From NCBI GenBank assembly GCA_902778895.1, contig CACYZF010000008.1, positions 283,739-347,738 on the forward strand: DNA of 64,000 nt, in the 5' to 3' direction. The translations under genes and the position numbers were made by a program. This document shows, in pieces, positions 42,559 to 52,900 of this stretch. This DNA comes from an uncultured bacterium (GTDB lineage Bacteria > Verrucomicrobiota > Lentisphaeria > Victivallales > UBA1829). Position 1 is the stretch's first letter, and the number at the start of each line of letters is the position of its first letter. The notes under the pieces are model-generated. The model made no database searches, was not told the DNA's origin, and worked only from the letters and a program-made list of their open reading frames with translations.

Positions 42559-44103
42559 TTACTTCAGCTCCATATCGAACTGTGCCGCCGGGAATCCTTC
42601 CTCGTTGTAGAGGTTGCCCATCGGAAATCCGCGGTAGGCATAGCGGATGGCGGTCGGATTGGGAACCGCCTTGCAGGAGACGACGACCGTATCCTTGCCG
42701 ACGATATGGGCGTCGTCCGCCCAGTGCCAGTTGCCGTCGGCATCGCGCAGCGCGAAATCCTCCAGCTGGCTGTCCGGACTGCACCGCGTGTACTTCTCGT
42801 TCGCACGGCGTCCCTGCGTGACGTATTCGGTCTTCACTGGATGCGCGACCAGGCCGCCGCCGACGCGATCGAACGTGACCGTGACCTCGGAACCGCTGCG
42901 TGACGCGCTTTTGAAGATCGGACTGTCCGCCACGATGTCGCGCCCGAACTCGTATTTCAGCACGAGCTTCGCGAGACGTTCACCGATGGGGCGTTTGTCG
43001 CGGGCGTGCACGTCCAGCGCCTCGCCGGTGTCCGCGCCGACCGCCATATGGGAAAGCGGATCGGCAAGCTCGGTGCGCTGCTGGGACGCGCGAATGCGGG
43101 GCTGGACCGCGACGGCGTTCGGGTCGGGATCCGGCGGCTTGTAACCGTTGAGCGTGACGAAATAGAACTGGAGCTCGCTGTTTTTGAATAGCTTCCGCCA
43201 GCAGTCCGTCATGAGTGCATACAGCTTGTCGTATTTCTCGGCGTCGTCCATGTTCTGTTCGCCCTGGAACCACAGGACGCCGCGGAACGACGCATTGCGG
43301 AGCGGATAGATCATGCCGTTGTACAGATACGTGCTGGTCTTGCCGCGGAACGTCTCGTTCGGATCCTCGCCGCCTGCAACGAGCGCCTCGCGGCTGGTCC
43401 AGACCTGCACTTTGCTGCCGCCGAGCGAGGAATGGATGATGCCGATGGGCACGCCGAGCTCCTTGTGAAGTTGTTCGGCGGCGAAATACGCCACGGCGGA
43501 ATATCTCGGCGTCGTGGTCTCGCCGGGGAGCTCCCACGGCCCGGTGAACGTGTCGGACGGAGACGGGACCTGTTTTTCCCGGATCGTCGCCATGCGGACG
43601 GCGTTCGGCTGGAGCGCGGACGCCTTCGCGATCTCGATGTAGTCGGGGATCGGGTGCTGATTGGTGCGCGGTCCGAGCGGCTTCTCCATGTTGGACTGGC
43701 CGGACGCGAGGAAGACTTCCCCGATCAGGATATCCGTGCGAGTGAGCGTCTCGCTGCCGCTGGTCACGGTCATGGGGTACGGGCCGTCGCCGAGCTTCCG
43801 CACGTCCACGGACGCCATCCATGTGCCATCCTCCGCCGCGGTCGTCTCCGCGGTCGCCGACTTCGCGAACCAGCCTTCGCCGCCGATGCGGACCTTCACT
43901 TTGGCAAAGGGCGTTGCATTGCCCCAGACATGCGTGGCGGCAGAACGCTGGAGTATGGCGTGGTCGCTGAGCAGGTCGCACATCTGAAGCCGTTTCGGGG
44001 CATCGTTTCCAACGGACGATCCGGCATCGCTGACGCAGGACGGGATCGAAACGAGCGCAAGCGCGCTCAAGACAAGCACGGGTAGCAAACAGGGGGTTTT
44101 CAT
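42559..44103 (-). CDS. SGNH-family sialate O-acetylesterase-like lipoprotein
   Basis: 514 aa, exported. The lipobox SIPSC has Cys23. The SGNH block I is FLASGQSNME with nucleophile Ser137. A WFQGEQNMDD segment resembles the family's Q/E-rich block, and the putative catalytic His lies in ALDVHARDKRPIGERLA. Homologues remove O-acetyl groups from sialic acids or, in plant-degrading bacteria, from xylan and pectin. With GH43, GH127 and GH115 nearby, plant-glycan deacetylation is the better guess. AGGTGA precedes the start. It has its own terminator. Confidence 0.88.
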   Translation of the reverse strand: MKTPCLLPVLVLSALALVSIPSCVSDAGSSVGNDAPKRLQMCDLLSDHAILQRSAATHVWGNATPFAKVKVRIGGEGWFAKSATAETTAAEDGTWMASVDVRKLGDGPYPMTVTSGSETLTRTDILIGEVFLASGQSNMEKPLGPRTNQHPIPDYIEIAKASALQPNAVRMATIREKQVPSPSDTFTGPWELPGETTTPRYSAVAYFAAEQLHKELGVPIGIIHSSLGGSKVQVWTSREALVAGGEDPNETFRGKTSTYLYNGMIYPLRNASFRGVLWFQGEQNMDDAEKYDKLYALMTDCWRKLFKNSELQFYFVTLNGYKPPDPDPNAVAVQPRIRASQQRTELADPLSHMAVGADTGEALDVHARDKRPIGERLAKLVLKYEFGRDIVADSPIFKSASRSGSEVTVTFDRVGGGLVAHPVKTEYVTQGRRANEKYTRCSPDSQLEDFALRDADGNWHWADDAHIVGKDTVVVSCKAVPNPTAIRYAYRGFPMGNLYNEEGFPAAQFDMELK

Positions 44104-44150
44104 AGGCGGATCACCTCAGGTTTATTTCGGAGAATGGTATTCCGGGAGAG

Positions 44151-44193
44151 AAAAAAGGCGGCGTTCTGTTTTGGAAAAAACAAACTCGCCGCC
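44151..44193 (-). terminator. Terminator of the small lipoprotein gene
   Basis: GGCGGCG paired with CGCCGCC, with further pairing of GTTTGTTTT and AAAACAGAAC inside, followed by six T on the minus strand. Confidence 0.9.
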
Positions 44194-44219
44194 GGGAAAT
44201 CAGGTCAACACGCAACCGG

Positions 44220-44720
44220 TCAGGGCCGGACTTCAACCGGCTGTGCCGTTTCGGGCACGGACAGGAATTCGGCCTTCACGAACGTCTTGTAGATGGTCTT
44301 TTCCTTGTCGCGGACGTCGGAATAATTGATCGTGTTCTTCATGGACGACAGCGAGGTATCGCTGTTGTCGGAAACGTTCCACTGCGGCGCGCCGGTATTG
44401 TTGAGCTGGTCCTTCCTCGCTTCGCCGTCCGGGATCTTCTCCATGAACAAGATGCGGATGCCGTTCGCCCCCTCGCGCCGTGCGGCGGTCTTGAGCGTCT
44501 CGCGGATATCCTTGCTCGTGAGCGAGGGACGCGCGGTGTATTCCGCGGTACCCAGCACGACCACGCCCGGCATCTTGTCCAGTTCGGAGGCCAGATAGAA
44601 TTTCACCGGGGTATCCGAGGAAAGCGCTGGCAGGGATTCGCCCTGATACTCGACACTGGCGCAGGCGGCCAGGAGGAAACAGGCGACGGCGGCGGTCAGC
44701 GGCAGGAAACATTTCTTCAT
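44220..44720 (-). CDS. Small predicted lipoprotein, function unknown
   Basis: 166 aa. The signal peptide ends in LLAACAS, with Cys20 or so as lipidation site. The mature part has the pattern GVVVLGTAEYTARPSL followed by KDIRETLKTAARREGANGIR, reminiscent of small envelope lipoproteins that carry a YbjQ/DUF-like alpha-beta fold. No enzyme motif is visible. The chosen start has AAAGGAG eight bases upstream. It is monocistronic with its own promoter and terminator. Confidence 0.82.
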   Translation of the reverse strand: MKKCFLPLTAAVACFLLAACASVEYQGESLPALSSDTPVKFYLASELDKMPGVVVLGTAEYTARPSLTSKDIRETLKTAARREGANGIRILFMEKIPDGEARKDQLNNTGAPQWNVSDNSDTSLSSMKNTINYSDVRDKEKTIYKTFVKAEFLSVPETAQPVEVRP

Positions 44721-44773
44721 ACGGGTAGCTCCTTTCGAGGGGGAAAGCATGATGAATCCATGCATTTGGCATT

Positions 44774-44801
44774 AATATACATGGACAAACGCGAAAAACA
44801 A
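44774..44801 (-). promoter_or_regulatory. Promoter of the small lipoprotein gene
   Basis: TTGTTT (44796-44801), 16 bp, TATATT (44774-44779) on the minus strand. Confidence 0.5.
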
Positions 44802-44854
44802 GCCGTCTGCCGACTTTTTTTCTCTTTTCCGATGCGGAGAAGAAACGGCGGCAG

Positions 44855-45358
44855 TCAGTCGCGGAAAATGTCCAGATTGAGCTTGTCGATGAATTCGTCG
44901 AGGCGGTCTTCCGTCCCGATCACCATCTTCGGGCATTTCATCCGCAGCATCCGCACGAACAGCCCGTCCGCGGTCTTCATGATGCACCGCCCCTGCGAAT
45001 CGAAGATGGAGGTGTTGCCGTGTCCGCAGCTCGGCGACCGCGCCTTGAAGAGGAACGCACCGACGCCGCGCCGCAGAAGCTGCTCGATCTTCACGCCCGC
45101 CCATTCCTCCATCCGGCGCGTCTCGTCCTCGCCCGTGGCAATCACTTTCAGACGCGTGCCGCCCTGCCCCCGTTCCAGACGCATCGCCAGACGCGGGATC
45201 TCAAGTCCGCACTCGACCTCCGGGCATACGGGCACGAACTCGACCTTGTTCAACAGGCATTCCACGATACGCTGGTCGAGCTTGTCCGTGCCGTCGTAAC
45301 GGTACTTCATGCCCAGCAGGCACGCGCTGACGCCGATCTTGAGTTTTTTCAATGGCAT
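44855..45358 (-). CDS. DUF523 family protein
   Basis: 167 aa, cytosolic. It has the family's conserved cysteines in GVSACLLGMKYRYDG, VPVCPEVECGLEIPR and SPSCGHGNT. No reaction has been established; the Cys pattern suggests metal or thiol chemistry. It is 23 bp downstream of the DUF2851 gene and probably ends the GH115 operon. The start at 45358 has AAAGGA about 12 bases upstream, which is rather distant; the earlier in-frame start at 45523 runs through the neighbouring gene and is rejected. Confidence 0.85.
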   Translation of the reverse strand: MPLKKLKIGVSACLLGMKYRYDGTDKLDQRIVECLLNKVEFVPVCPEVECGLEIPRLAMRLERGQGGTRLKVIATGEDETRRMEEWAGVKIEQLLRRGVGAFLFKARSPSCGHGNTSIFDSQGRCIMKTADGLFVRMLRMKCPKMVIGTEDRLDEFIDKLNLDIFRD

Positions 45359-45381
45359 ATCCTGTGGATTCCTTTCCCGCC

Positions 45382-46716
45382 TCACGGCTCCGAAGCGAAC
45401 GAATGATAAAGCCTGCACACGCCGCAGTCGGATGCCTGCGCCTCGCAATGCGTTTTGTAGAGGTGGATCAGCCCCTGCTGGGCCGCCGCGCCCTTCACGG
45501 CGTTCTTCCGCCCCGGCAGGCACAGCGCCTGCATCCGCCGCACCACCAGATTGCTCTGAAGCGGCGGCATCGTACGGAAGAGCTCGAAAACGCGCGCTTC
45601 CAGCGTATCGTCGTGTATGAGCTTCGCGTACGCCGCCAGCACGGGCAGGATCACGTCCGCAAACAGCGATTCCACGCGCGGACGGCCGAAGAGCGCCGCA
45701 CGGTGTTTGAGTTCGGCGGACCGGAACGACGTATGCGCGTCCCAGAACGCCTCGCCTCCGCTCAGACGCTCCCGGATCGTCTCCAGGATCAGATCCGCGC
45801 TACCGCATTTCAGGATCCCGGCGAGCTGTCCGCACGGATCGGGCAGGAACGTCCGTCCAACCGCGCCGAGCATCGCCAGACGGCGTTCCGGGCTGTTCAG
45901 AGGTCGGCATGTACGCCGGAAAAAGAGCCCTTCTCCGCCGTTCTTCCGCAGGGGCCACCATTCGTCCCACCAGGCGGAAGCGAGCGCGCGGCCGTCTCCG
46001 GTCAGGCGCTTGTCCGCAGCCGGATCGGGCAGAAGCCCGGATTCGCCCCACACAAGCGCCTCGAAATGCGCCGTCAGCTCGTCCTCCTGATACTCGCGCA
46101 GACGTTCCGCAAGCGTGCGGAAGACCTCGCGGTTGTCGGGTACGCCGAGCTGTTCGGCGACGGCGGAGAGAAACGCCTTCGTCGTCCCGGCCGAGATCAT
46201 CATGCGGAGACGTTCGTCCGCGCGCAACTTGAGGCGGTCCGCGCCAGCGTCAGATAAAAACGTTTCCAGTTCGTCCGGCGTCATCTTCGCAAAATACGCG
46301 GCACATGCGGCCTGAGGCTTCGTTTCGGCCAAGTCATCCCCCTCCCCCGCTTCGGACAGGACGAGCACCGCGGATTCCGGCAGGAACGCCACATTGCCGG
46401 GCGACGTATCATCGTGCCGGACCACATGCAGGATCACGCCGCCGTAGGCCGGATCGCCGCCGTGTCCGTGCGCGATCCAGTCGCTCGTCTTCCCGTGTAT
46501 CTCCACGTCCCCGCGAAGAGGCGTGCCGTTCAGCTCCAGCTTCGCGTTGCGGAAATCCGGCCCGGGCATCCGGTTCCAGCGTCCCGGCGAGAGCACCCGC
46601 AGCGAAGCGCCGTTCAGGAGCGTGAAAACCGTACCGCGCCGGACCTCCGACCACTGTTTCTGGATCACGAGTTCCAGCTCGGGCACAAAGGATCGTTTCT
46701 GTTCCGTTTTGCTCAT
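45382..46716 (-). CDS. DUF2851 family protein
   Basis: 444 aa, soluble, function unknown. Recognisable by the N-terminal block ELELVIQKQW, then GRWNRMPGPDFRNAKLELNG and GDVEIHGKTSDW, and a C-terminal Cys cluster THCEAQASDCGVCRLYHSF. The family is common in Bacteroidota and PVC bacteria. Its start overlaps the GH115 stop codon (ATGA), so the two are translationally coupled although no functional link is known. Confidence 0.88.
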   Translation of the reverse strand: MSKTEQKRSFVPELELVIQKQWSEVRRGTVFTLLNGASLRVLSPGRWNRMPGPDFRNAKLELNGTPLRGDVEIHGKTSDWIAHGHGGDPAYGGVILHVVRHDDTSPGNVAFLPESAVLVLSEAGEGDDLAETKPQAACAAYFAKMTPDELETFLSDAGADRLKLRADERLRMMISAGTTKAFLSAVAEQLGVPDNREVFRTLAERLREYQEDELTAHFEALVWGESGLLPDPAADKRLTGDGRALASAWWDEWWPLRKNGGEGLFFRRTCRPLNSPERRLAMLGAVGRTFLPDPCGQLAGILKCGSADLILETIRERLSGGEAFWDAHTSFRSAELKHRAALFGRPRVESLFADVILPVLAAYAKLIHDDTLEARVFELFRTMPPLQSNLVVRRMQALCLPGRKNAVKGAAAQQGLIHLYKTHCEAQASDCGVCRLYHSFASEP

Positions 46717-49649
46717 TTCTTATCCGTCGCACTGAACACCGGATACGGCTTCGCAAACGGCGCGCCGAGGTTGCTCTTTCTGACCAGTTCGGGGTAGAAC
46801 ACGAGGCGTTCGACCGCGACGACGGGATCGACCATCACGACCTTGAACGTGTGAAGTCCGGCAGTCTTCACCTCATGCGTCACGCGCACCTTGCGCACGT
46901 TTTCGAACACTTCGTTGTTCAGGCGTTTGAACTCGCGGGCGAGCGTGTCGGTCACCTTCACGGATTCGTCGTCGAACGCCGTGCCGATCCTGAGCTCGCG
47001 GACGTTCAGCGCCCCGGCGGTCGGGTTATCGGGATAGATCGGCATGATCTCCACGTCGACCGTCACCTTGCCGGGTTCAGGGATATAGACGGAGTATTCC
47101 ATGGTCGGCGCGGATTCCGGCGGCAGGACGGACGGCGCCGGAAGCGGAAACACCGCCATCGCGTTGTTCCAGCGCCCCAGGCCGGGGACCTTCTGCCAGC
47201 TCGCGCCGTTCGCGCCGCGTTTCGCCACGAAACCGGACGCCGGGATCACGACCGGCCCGGGAACGGCGCTTCCGTAGAACTCGAGGACATTCTTGACCGG
47301 ATTGCTGACGGACACCGCTTTCACGGAAATCTTCACGGGCTTCATGCCCTCCGCGGAAACCGTGACGGTCGCGGTCGAAGTCCCGGCGGGCGCGGCCTTC
47401 CAGTCGATGGAAACATTGACGGTCTTGTCGTTCGCGCCGTTCACGATCGCCGTTTCAGGCACTTTCACCCACGGCTTGTCCGACTTGAGCGTGCATTCGA
47501 TCCGCCCCTTGTCCGAGCGGTTGAACAACGTCACGGGATATTCCTGATCGCTCATGGAATCGAACGCCGGCAGCGCCAGGCTTTCGACCTGATGCGGCGC
47601 GGCTTTCTCACTGCCCTCCACGGCAACGCCAAGCGTGGGCTCGGCCGCCGGTTCCGGCATATTCGAGATGCGCGGCAGGGAATTGTTCGCCGGCATGCTC
47701 CACTGCGTGTACCCGATATGCTTGTCCGACATCATGTTTTTCCACTTGCCGCCGGCCATTTCCGCGCTGTTGTAGTAATCCGAGAGCTGCTTATCCTTTT
47801 CGAAGAGCTCCTGCGCCTTCCTGAGCGAGACCACCGCACTGGCGCGGCCCTGTTTCGCGAACTGGTCGGCCTTGGCGAGTTCCGTATAGATCTGCGCCGT
47901 GCCCGTGCCGGCGACGACCGGATAATACACCAGCTGATAGAACACGTCGGAGTACTCGGCCGGCATCTTTTTCTTCAGTTCTTCGACTCGGTCGGCGATC
48001 TTCTGCCAGTCCGCCGCGAACCGGTCCGCCTCATTGTAGTTCACGGCGCTCCAGATGCGCGTCTGCTGGATCTCCGGCTTGCGGATGTAGTTCAGGCGGA
48101 TATACTCCGAGATCAGCAGGGCGCATTCGCTGGCGTATTCCTTCGGGAAGATCGTCTCGCACCATTCGATCATCCAGCGTCCGATTCTGTCGTACGGGAT
48201 GCGCTCGGGATCCCATGCGTAATCCATGATGAAGTCGATCTCGGCCTCCTTCGGCTTCAGGTCGCCAACGTTCACGATCCACATTCCCCGGATGTCGTAT
48301 TGATACGCGATGTAGAGCTGATGCCAGATCTGCGGGATCGGACGCGTGCTGATCCAGCGGTCGTTCCAGGGGCCGCCGTTCATGTCGATATGGTAATACA
48401 GCCCGAGCTGGTCAGGATGCTTCCGCGCCTCCTCGTCCGGGAGCTGGAGCAGATAGCCGAAATTGCTGTCGCTGAACGTAACGATCACGTCTTCGGGCGG
48501 ACGGACGCCCTTGTTGTAGAACGTCCATATCTCGTTGAAGACCACCCACATCTGCGGCACGGTGGCGGGGTCGCGTCCGTACGCCTCGCGGATGAGTTCA
48601 CGCTGATCGTGGAAGAGCTGATACAGCAGCTCCTTGTTGCTGTCGAACTGCGCATTCGGGTCAAGCGGCAGGTCGCCGTCGCCGCGCAGCCCCACGGTCG
48701 GCAGGTTGTCGTATTTCGCGTTTCGCTTCAGCCCCTCCAGCCAGAATTTCCGCATGTTCTCGCCGTTCTGGCGGTAATTCCACTCGCCGAGTTCCTTGCT
48801 GCGTTTCGTCCATTCCTCCTGGTTGCGCATCAGCGGTTCGTGGTGGCTGGTGCCCATCACGACGCCGTATTCGTCCGCCACGACCGGATTCAGCGGATCG
48901 TCTTCGTTGAACGCCTTCCCCCACATCGCAGGCCACAGATAATTGCCTTTCAGGCGGAGGATCAGCTCGAACATGTGCGCGTACATCTTGGAATTGATGC
49001 CGCCGAAGTTAGCGCGCGACCAGTTGCCGAACGACGGTTCCTCGTCGTTGATGAAGATGCCGCGGAATTTCACCTTCGGCGGATCCTGCACATAGGTCCC
49101 CGGGACCGCGTACACCGCGTCCCGATGGATCACCGGCACGTCCGCCCACCAGTACCACGGGGAGACCCCCATGCGTTTTGACAGCTCGTAGATGCCGTAG
49201 ATCGTGCCACGCTTATCGCTGCCCGCGATCACCAGCGACCCCTTGCTGACCTGAATCAGATACGATTCCCATTTTCCTTCGATCGCGTCGACATTGAGCT
49301 TGTTCTCCTTGACGAGCCCGTCGATGAGCGGGCTTTTGCCGATCGTGCCGATCAGGATCGCGCCCGGACGCGCCTGACCGTCCGTCTCGACGGGCGATGC
49401 CGTGCCCGTAACGCGTTTCACATCCTCGCTCAGGTCCTTCGCCGCGCGGATCACGGGGGAATACTCCTCTTCGCTCAGGACGATCGTCGCCGTCTGTCCG
49501 CCGGAAGCAATGCGAAACAGGTCTCCGGCAGCATTCTGACGATTGGCGATCATGGTCTCGAAAGATGCGGCGGAAACCGCCGATCCCGCCGCGAACAGCG
49601 CTCCGGCGAGCAATCCTGTCACGCGGTTCGGGAATCTCATTTTCTTCAT
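46713..49649 (-). CDS. GH115 alpha-glucuronidase, exported
   Basis: 978 aa, secreted or periplasmic. The family removes (4-O-methyl)glucuronic acid from internal xylose residues of glucuronoxylan. A signal peptide lies at residues 1-27. The GH115 core is recognisable by GVSPWYWWADVPV, FRGIFINDEEPSFGNW, YLWPAMWGKAFNEDDP, GVVMGTSHHEPLMRNQEEW, QMWVVFNEIWTFYNKG, TFSDSNFGY and HIDMNGGPWNDRW. The C-terminal 250 residues form Ig-like and jelly-roll domains ending in VERLVFYPELV. Length fits the family. The start has AGGAGA upstream and the promoter lies about 75 bp before it. It is the first gene of a three-gene unit. Confidence 0.94.
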   Translation of the reverse strand: MKKMRFPNRVTGLLAGALFAAGSAVSAASFETMIANRQNAAGDLFRIASGGQTATIVLSEEEYSPVIRAAKDLSEDVKRVTGTASPVETDGQARPGAILIGTIGKSPLIDGLVKENKLNVDAIEGKWESYLIQVSKGSLVIAGSDKRGTIYGIYELSKRMGVSPWYWWADVPVIHRDAVYAVPGTYVQDPPKVKFRGIFINDEEPSFGNWSRANFGGINSKMYAHMFELILRLKGNYLWPAMWGKAFNEDDPLNPVVADEYGVVMGTSHHEPLMRNQEEWTKRSKELGEWNYRQNGENMRKFWLEGLKRNAKYDNLPTVGLRGDGDLPLDPNAQFDSNKELLYQLFHDQRELIREAYGRDPATVPQMWVVFNEIWTFYNKGVRPPEDVIVTFSDSNFGYLLQLPDEEARKHPDQLGLYYHIDMNGGPWNDRWISTRPIPQIWHQLYIAYQYDIRGMWIVNVGDLKPKEAEIDFIMDYAWDPERIPYDRIGRWMIEWCETIFPKEYASECALLISEYIRLNYIRKPEIQQTRIWSAVNYNEADRFAADWQKIADRVEELKKKMPAEYSDVFYQLVYYPVVAGTGTAQIYTELAKADQFAKQGRASAVVSLRKAQELFEKDKQLSDYYNSAEMAGGKWKNMMSDKHIGYTQWSMPANNSLPRISNMPEPAAEPTLGVAVEGSEKAAPHQVESLALPAFDSMSDQEYPVTLFNRSDKGRIECTLKSDKPWVKVPETAIVNGANDKTVNVSIDWKAAPAGTSTATVTVSAEGMKPVKISVKAVSVSNPVKNVLEFYGSAVPGPVVIPASGFVAKRGANGASWQKVPGLGRWNNAMAVFPLPAPSVLPPESAPTMEYSVYIPEPGKVTVDVEIMPIYPDNPTAGALNVRELRIGTAFDDESVKVTDTLAREFKRLNNEVFENVRKVRVTHEVKTAGLHTFKVVMVDPVVAVERLVFYPELVRKSNLGAPFAKPYPVFSATDKK

Positions 49650-49708
49650 GCGTATTTCTCCTGCATGGCGTTTTATTGAAACATTGTGAAACAAACAACA
49701 ATATTATT

Positions 49709-49742
49709 CGGAATAAACATGACGATAATATACCTTATTCCG
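49709..49742. promoter_or_regulatory. Inverted repeat over the GH115 promoter
   Basis: CGGAATAA (49709-49716) and TTATTCCG (49735-49742) are perfect 8-bp arms separated by 18 bp. They enclose the -10 box and the predicted start, the position of an operator. Confidence 0.5.
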
Positions 49743-49754
49743 CCGTTTTTGCAA
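49727..49754 (-). promoter_or_regulatory. Promoter of the GH115 operon
   Basis: TTGCAA (49749-49754), 16 bp, TATATT (49727-49732) on the minus strand. Confidence 0.6.
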
Positions 49755-49850
49755 GCGCAAATCACACCGGTTTTCCGGCTGTGTACGCAATTCGGCGCCG
49801 CGCCTGCCTCTCAACACATTATCGCAGTCTCCCCAAAACGCCTCATTTCG

Positions 49851-49895
49851 AGAAAAACTCTGCGGCACAACCGGGGGAAACCGGTCGTGCCGCAG
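49851..49895 (-). terminator. Terminator of the giant gene
   Basis: Arms of 15 bases built on CTGCGGCAC/GTGCCGCAG and ACCGG/CCGGT around a 6-base loop, followed by GTTTTTCTC on the minus strand. It is the strongest hairpin in the window. Confidence 0.95.
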
Positions 49896-49920
49896 TGCTG
49901 TTGAAGTTGATCTGACGTCC

Positions 49921-52900
49921 TTATGCGATGACGGTCCAGTCCATGCTGACGCCGTAGCCGAGGACGTTCCACTGATCCATGTTGCCGCAGGTGTAGTAAC
50001 CGAGCATGCCGGTCGAGTACTGGCGGACAAGGAGGTCGTCCTTCTCGTCGCCGTTGTAATCGCCCGCGCCGACGATGAACCAGTCGTTGTTGTCGAGCAT
50101 GCCGAGCAGCGTCCACTGGTTCTGAGCATCGCCGTCGCCCCACATCGCGACCAGGTTGGACGTGGCGCTGTAGGCGACGATGTCGTCCTTGCCGTCGCCG
50201 GAGAAGTCGCCGATGGCGCTGACGACCCAGTTCGCGTCGGAGGTGGTGAGCAGCGTCGCCACTCCGTCGTCGCCGGCTTCGTTGATGTCGATGGTGTAGT
50301 AGGCTGCGCCCAGGAAGGACATCAGGACGCTGTCTTTTCCATCGCCGTCGAAGTCGCCGCAGCCGGCCATCTTCCAGTTGGAATCGTAACCGATGCCGAG
50401 GCTGACCCATGCGTCGGTTCCGTCGGTCCAGGCGCCGAGGACGCCCAGGTCGGTGGAATGCCAGACGATGGAGTTCATGCCGGCGTTTCCGGTCAGGTTG
50501 CCGACCTCGTTCTCCCAGACGCTGAGGCCCGGATTGCCGAGGTAGCTGATGTTGTTCCAGTTGGCGTCGAGGTCGATGGAGTCGGCATAGTAGCCGATCG
50601 CATACATCGGGAGATCGATCCCTCCGACCGGCAGAACGATGTTGCCGACGAGAACGATATCCGCCTTGCCGTTGGCATTCATGTCGTACGCGCCGAGGAC
50701 CTTCCAGGTGTCCATCGGGTGCACGGCCATCTGGCTCTGCCACTCGTTCGTGCCATCCAGCCAGAACCCGATCTGGCCGAAGGCATAATCGCCGTCGACG
50801 AGCTGGAACATCACATCGGAGCGGCCGTTGCCGTTGATGTTGGATCTCACAACGAACTGCTTTCCGGGTTCCGGCACGACCGCTTCCACGGTGAACGCCT
50901 CGCCGCTGGCCGCTTCGGACACGTTGCCGACGCTGTCGGACGCAGTCACGGTCCACTGCCAGGTGGCGAAGTCCATGTTTTCAATCACGAGACTCGTATC
51001 CGCCGTCGTGAACGTGGATTCCTGCCCGTCGTGCGAGCATCTGACCGTGTATTCCCTGACTCCGGCGAGATCGTCCTCGCTCGCGGTCCAGCTCAGTGTG
51101 ACCGTCTGGTCGACGACGGCCGCCAGGAGTCCGGCCGGAACAGTCGGCGCGTTCTTGTCGATGTTGTCGACGACCACGTCGGTCACCTCGGACACATTGC
51201 CCGCCTCGTCCGCACCGCGGAAGTAAGCCGCACCGTTGTCCGTAAACTTGACGGGTCCGACATAAGCCTTCCATGTTTGGCCGTCGAGGCTGTACTCCTT
51301 GACCACGGAATCTTCACTGAACGCCGCGGAGACCTGAACGTCGCCGTTCGTCGGCGCGGTAATGTCGGCAGAGGCCGTCGGTTTGACCGGCGCGACCTTG
51401 TCGATGTTCGTGACTTCGTAGCTCGTTACCTCGGAGACGTTGCCCGCCGCGTCCGTGCTGCGGAAGCAAACCGTACCGTTTTCGGTAAGCTCGATGCTTC
51501 CGGTATAGGCAAACCAGTCCGTTCCGTTCAGGCTGTACTCGTTCGAGACGGAGTTCTTATTGAAGACGGCGCTGACATGGACCGCCGTATTGGTCGGAAC
51601 GGTAATGTCAATCGTGGCAACCGGCTTGTCCGGCGCGACCTTGTTGATGTTGGAAACGGCGTAGCTGGCGACATCGGAGATATTTCCAGCATAATCCTTC
51701 GCGCGGAAGTTCACGATACCGTTTTCCGTGAGACGGATCGGCGCCGTATACACCTGCCAGGTCTGGCCGTCAAGGCTGTATTCCTTCACGGCGGAATCTT
51801 CGCTGAACGAAGCGGAAACGAACACGTCGCCGTTCGTCGGCGCGGTAACATCGGCAGTCACCGTCGGCTTGACCGGGGCGACCTTGTCGATGTTGCCGAC
51901 CGCATACGTCGTGACTTCGGAGACGTTGCCCGCCTCGTCCGTGCCGCGGAAGCAAACCGAGCCGTTGTCCGTGAACTTGACAGGTCCGACATACGCCTTC
52001 CAGTTCTGGCCGTCGAGGCTGTATTCCTTCACGGCGGAATCCTCGCTGAATACCGCGGAGACCTGAATGTCACCGTTCGTAGCATCGGAGACATCGGCAG
52101 AGGCAGTCGGCTTGACCGGAGCGACCTTGTCAATGTTCGCGACTTCGCAGCTCGTGACCTCGGAGACGTTGCCCGCCTCGTCCGTACTGCGGAAGTAAAC
52201 CGTACCGTTGTCGGTGAGCTCGATGCTTCCGGTATAGGCGACCCAGTCCGTTCCGTTCAGGCTGTACTCGTTCGAGACGGAGTCTTCATTGAAGATGGCG
52301 CTGACATGGACCGAGGTATTCGTCGGGACCGTGACATCGACGGTGGCAACCGGCTTGTCCGGCGCGACCTTGTTGATGTTGGAAACGGTATAACTGGCGA
52401 CATCGGAGATATTTCCTGCCGCATCCTTCGCGCGGAAGTTCACGATGCCGTTTTCCGTGAGACGGATCGGCGCCGTATAAGTCTTCCATGTCTGGCCGTC
52501 AAAGCTGTACTCCTTCACCGCGGAATCATCGCTGAACACCGCGCTGACGGACACATCTGTGTTGGTCGGTGCAGTAATGTCGGCCGTAGCGGTCGGCTTG
52601 ACCGGGGCGACCCTGTCGATATTCGTGACTGTGTAGCTTGCAACATCGGAGACGTTGCCCGCCTCGTCGATGCTGCGGAAATAGGCGGTTCCATTCTCCG
52701 TGAACCTGACCGCGGCAGTATACGTTTGCCAGGTCTGACCGTCAAGACTGTATTGCTTCATGGCGGAATCGGAACTGAACGCCGCGGAAACGAGCACATC
52801 GCCGTTCGTCGCGGTCGTGATGTCGGCCGTGGCCGCCGGCTTGACCGGGGCGACCCTGTCGATGTTCGTGACAGCATAGCTTGCAACATCGGAGACGTTG

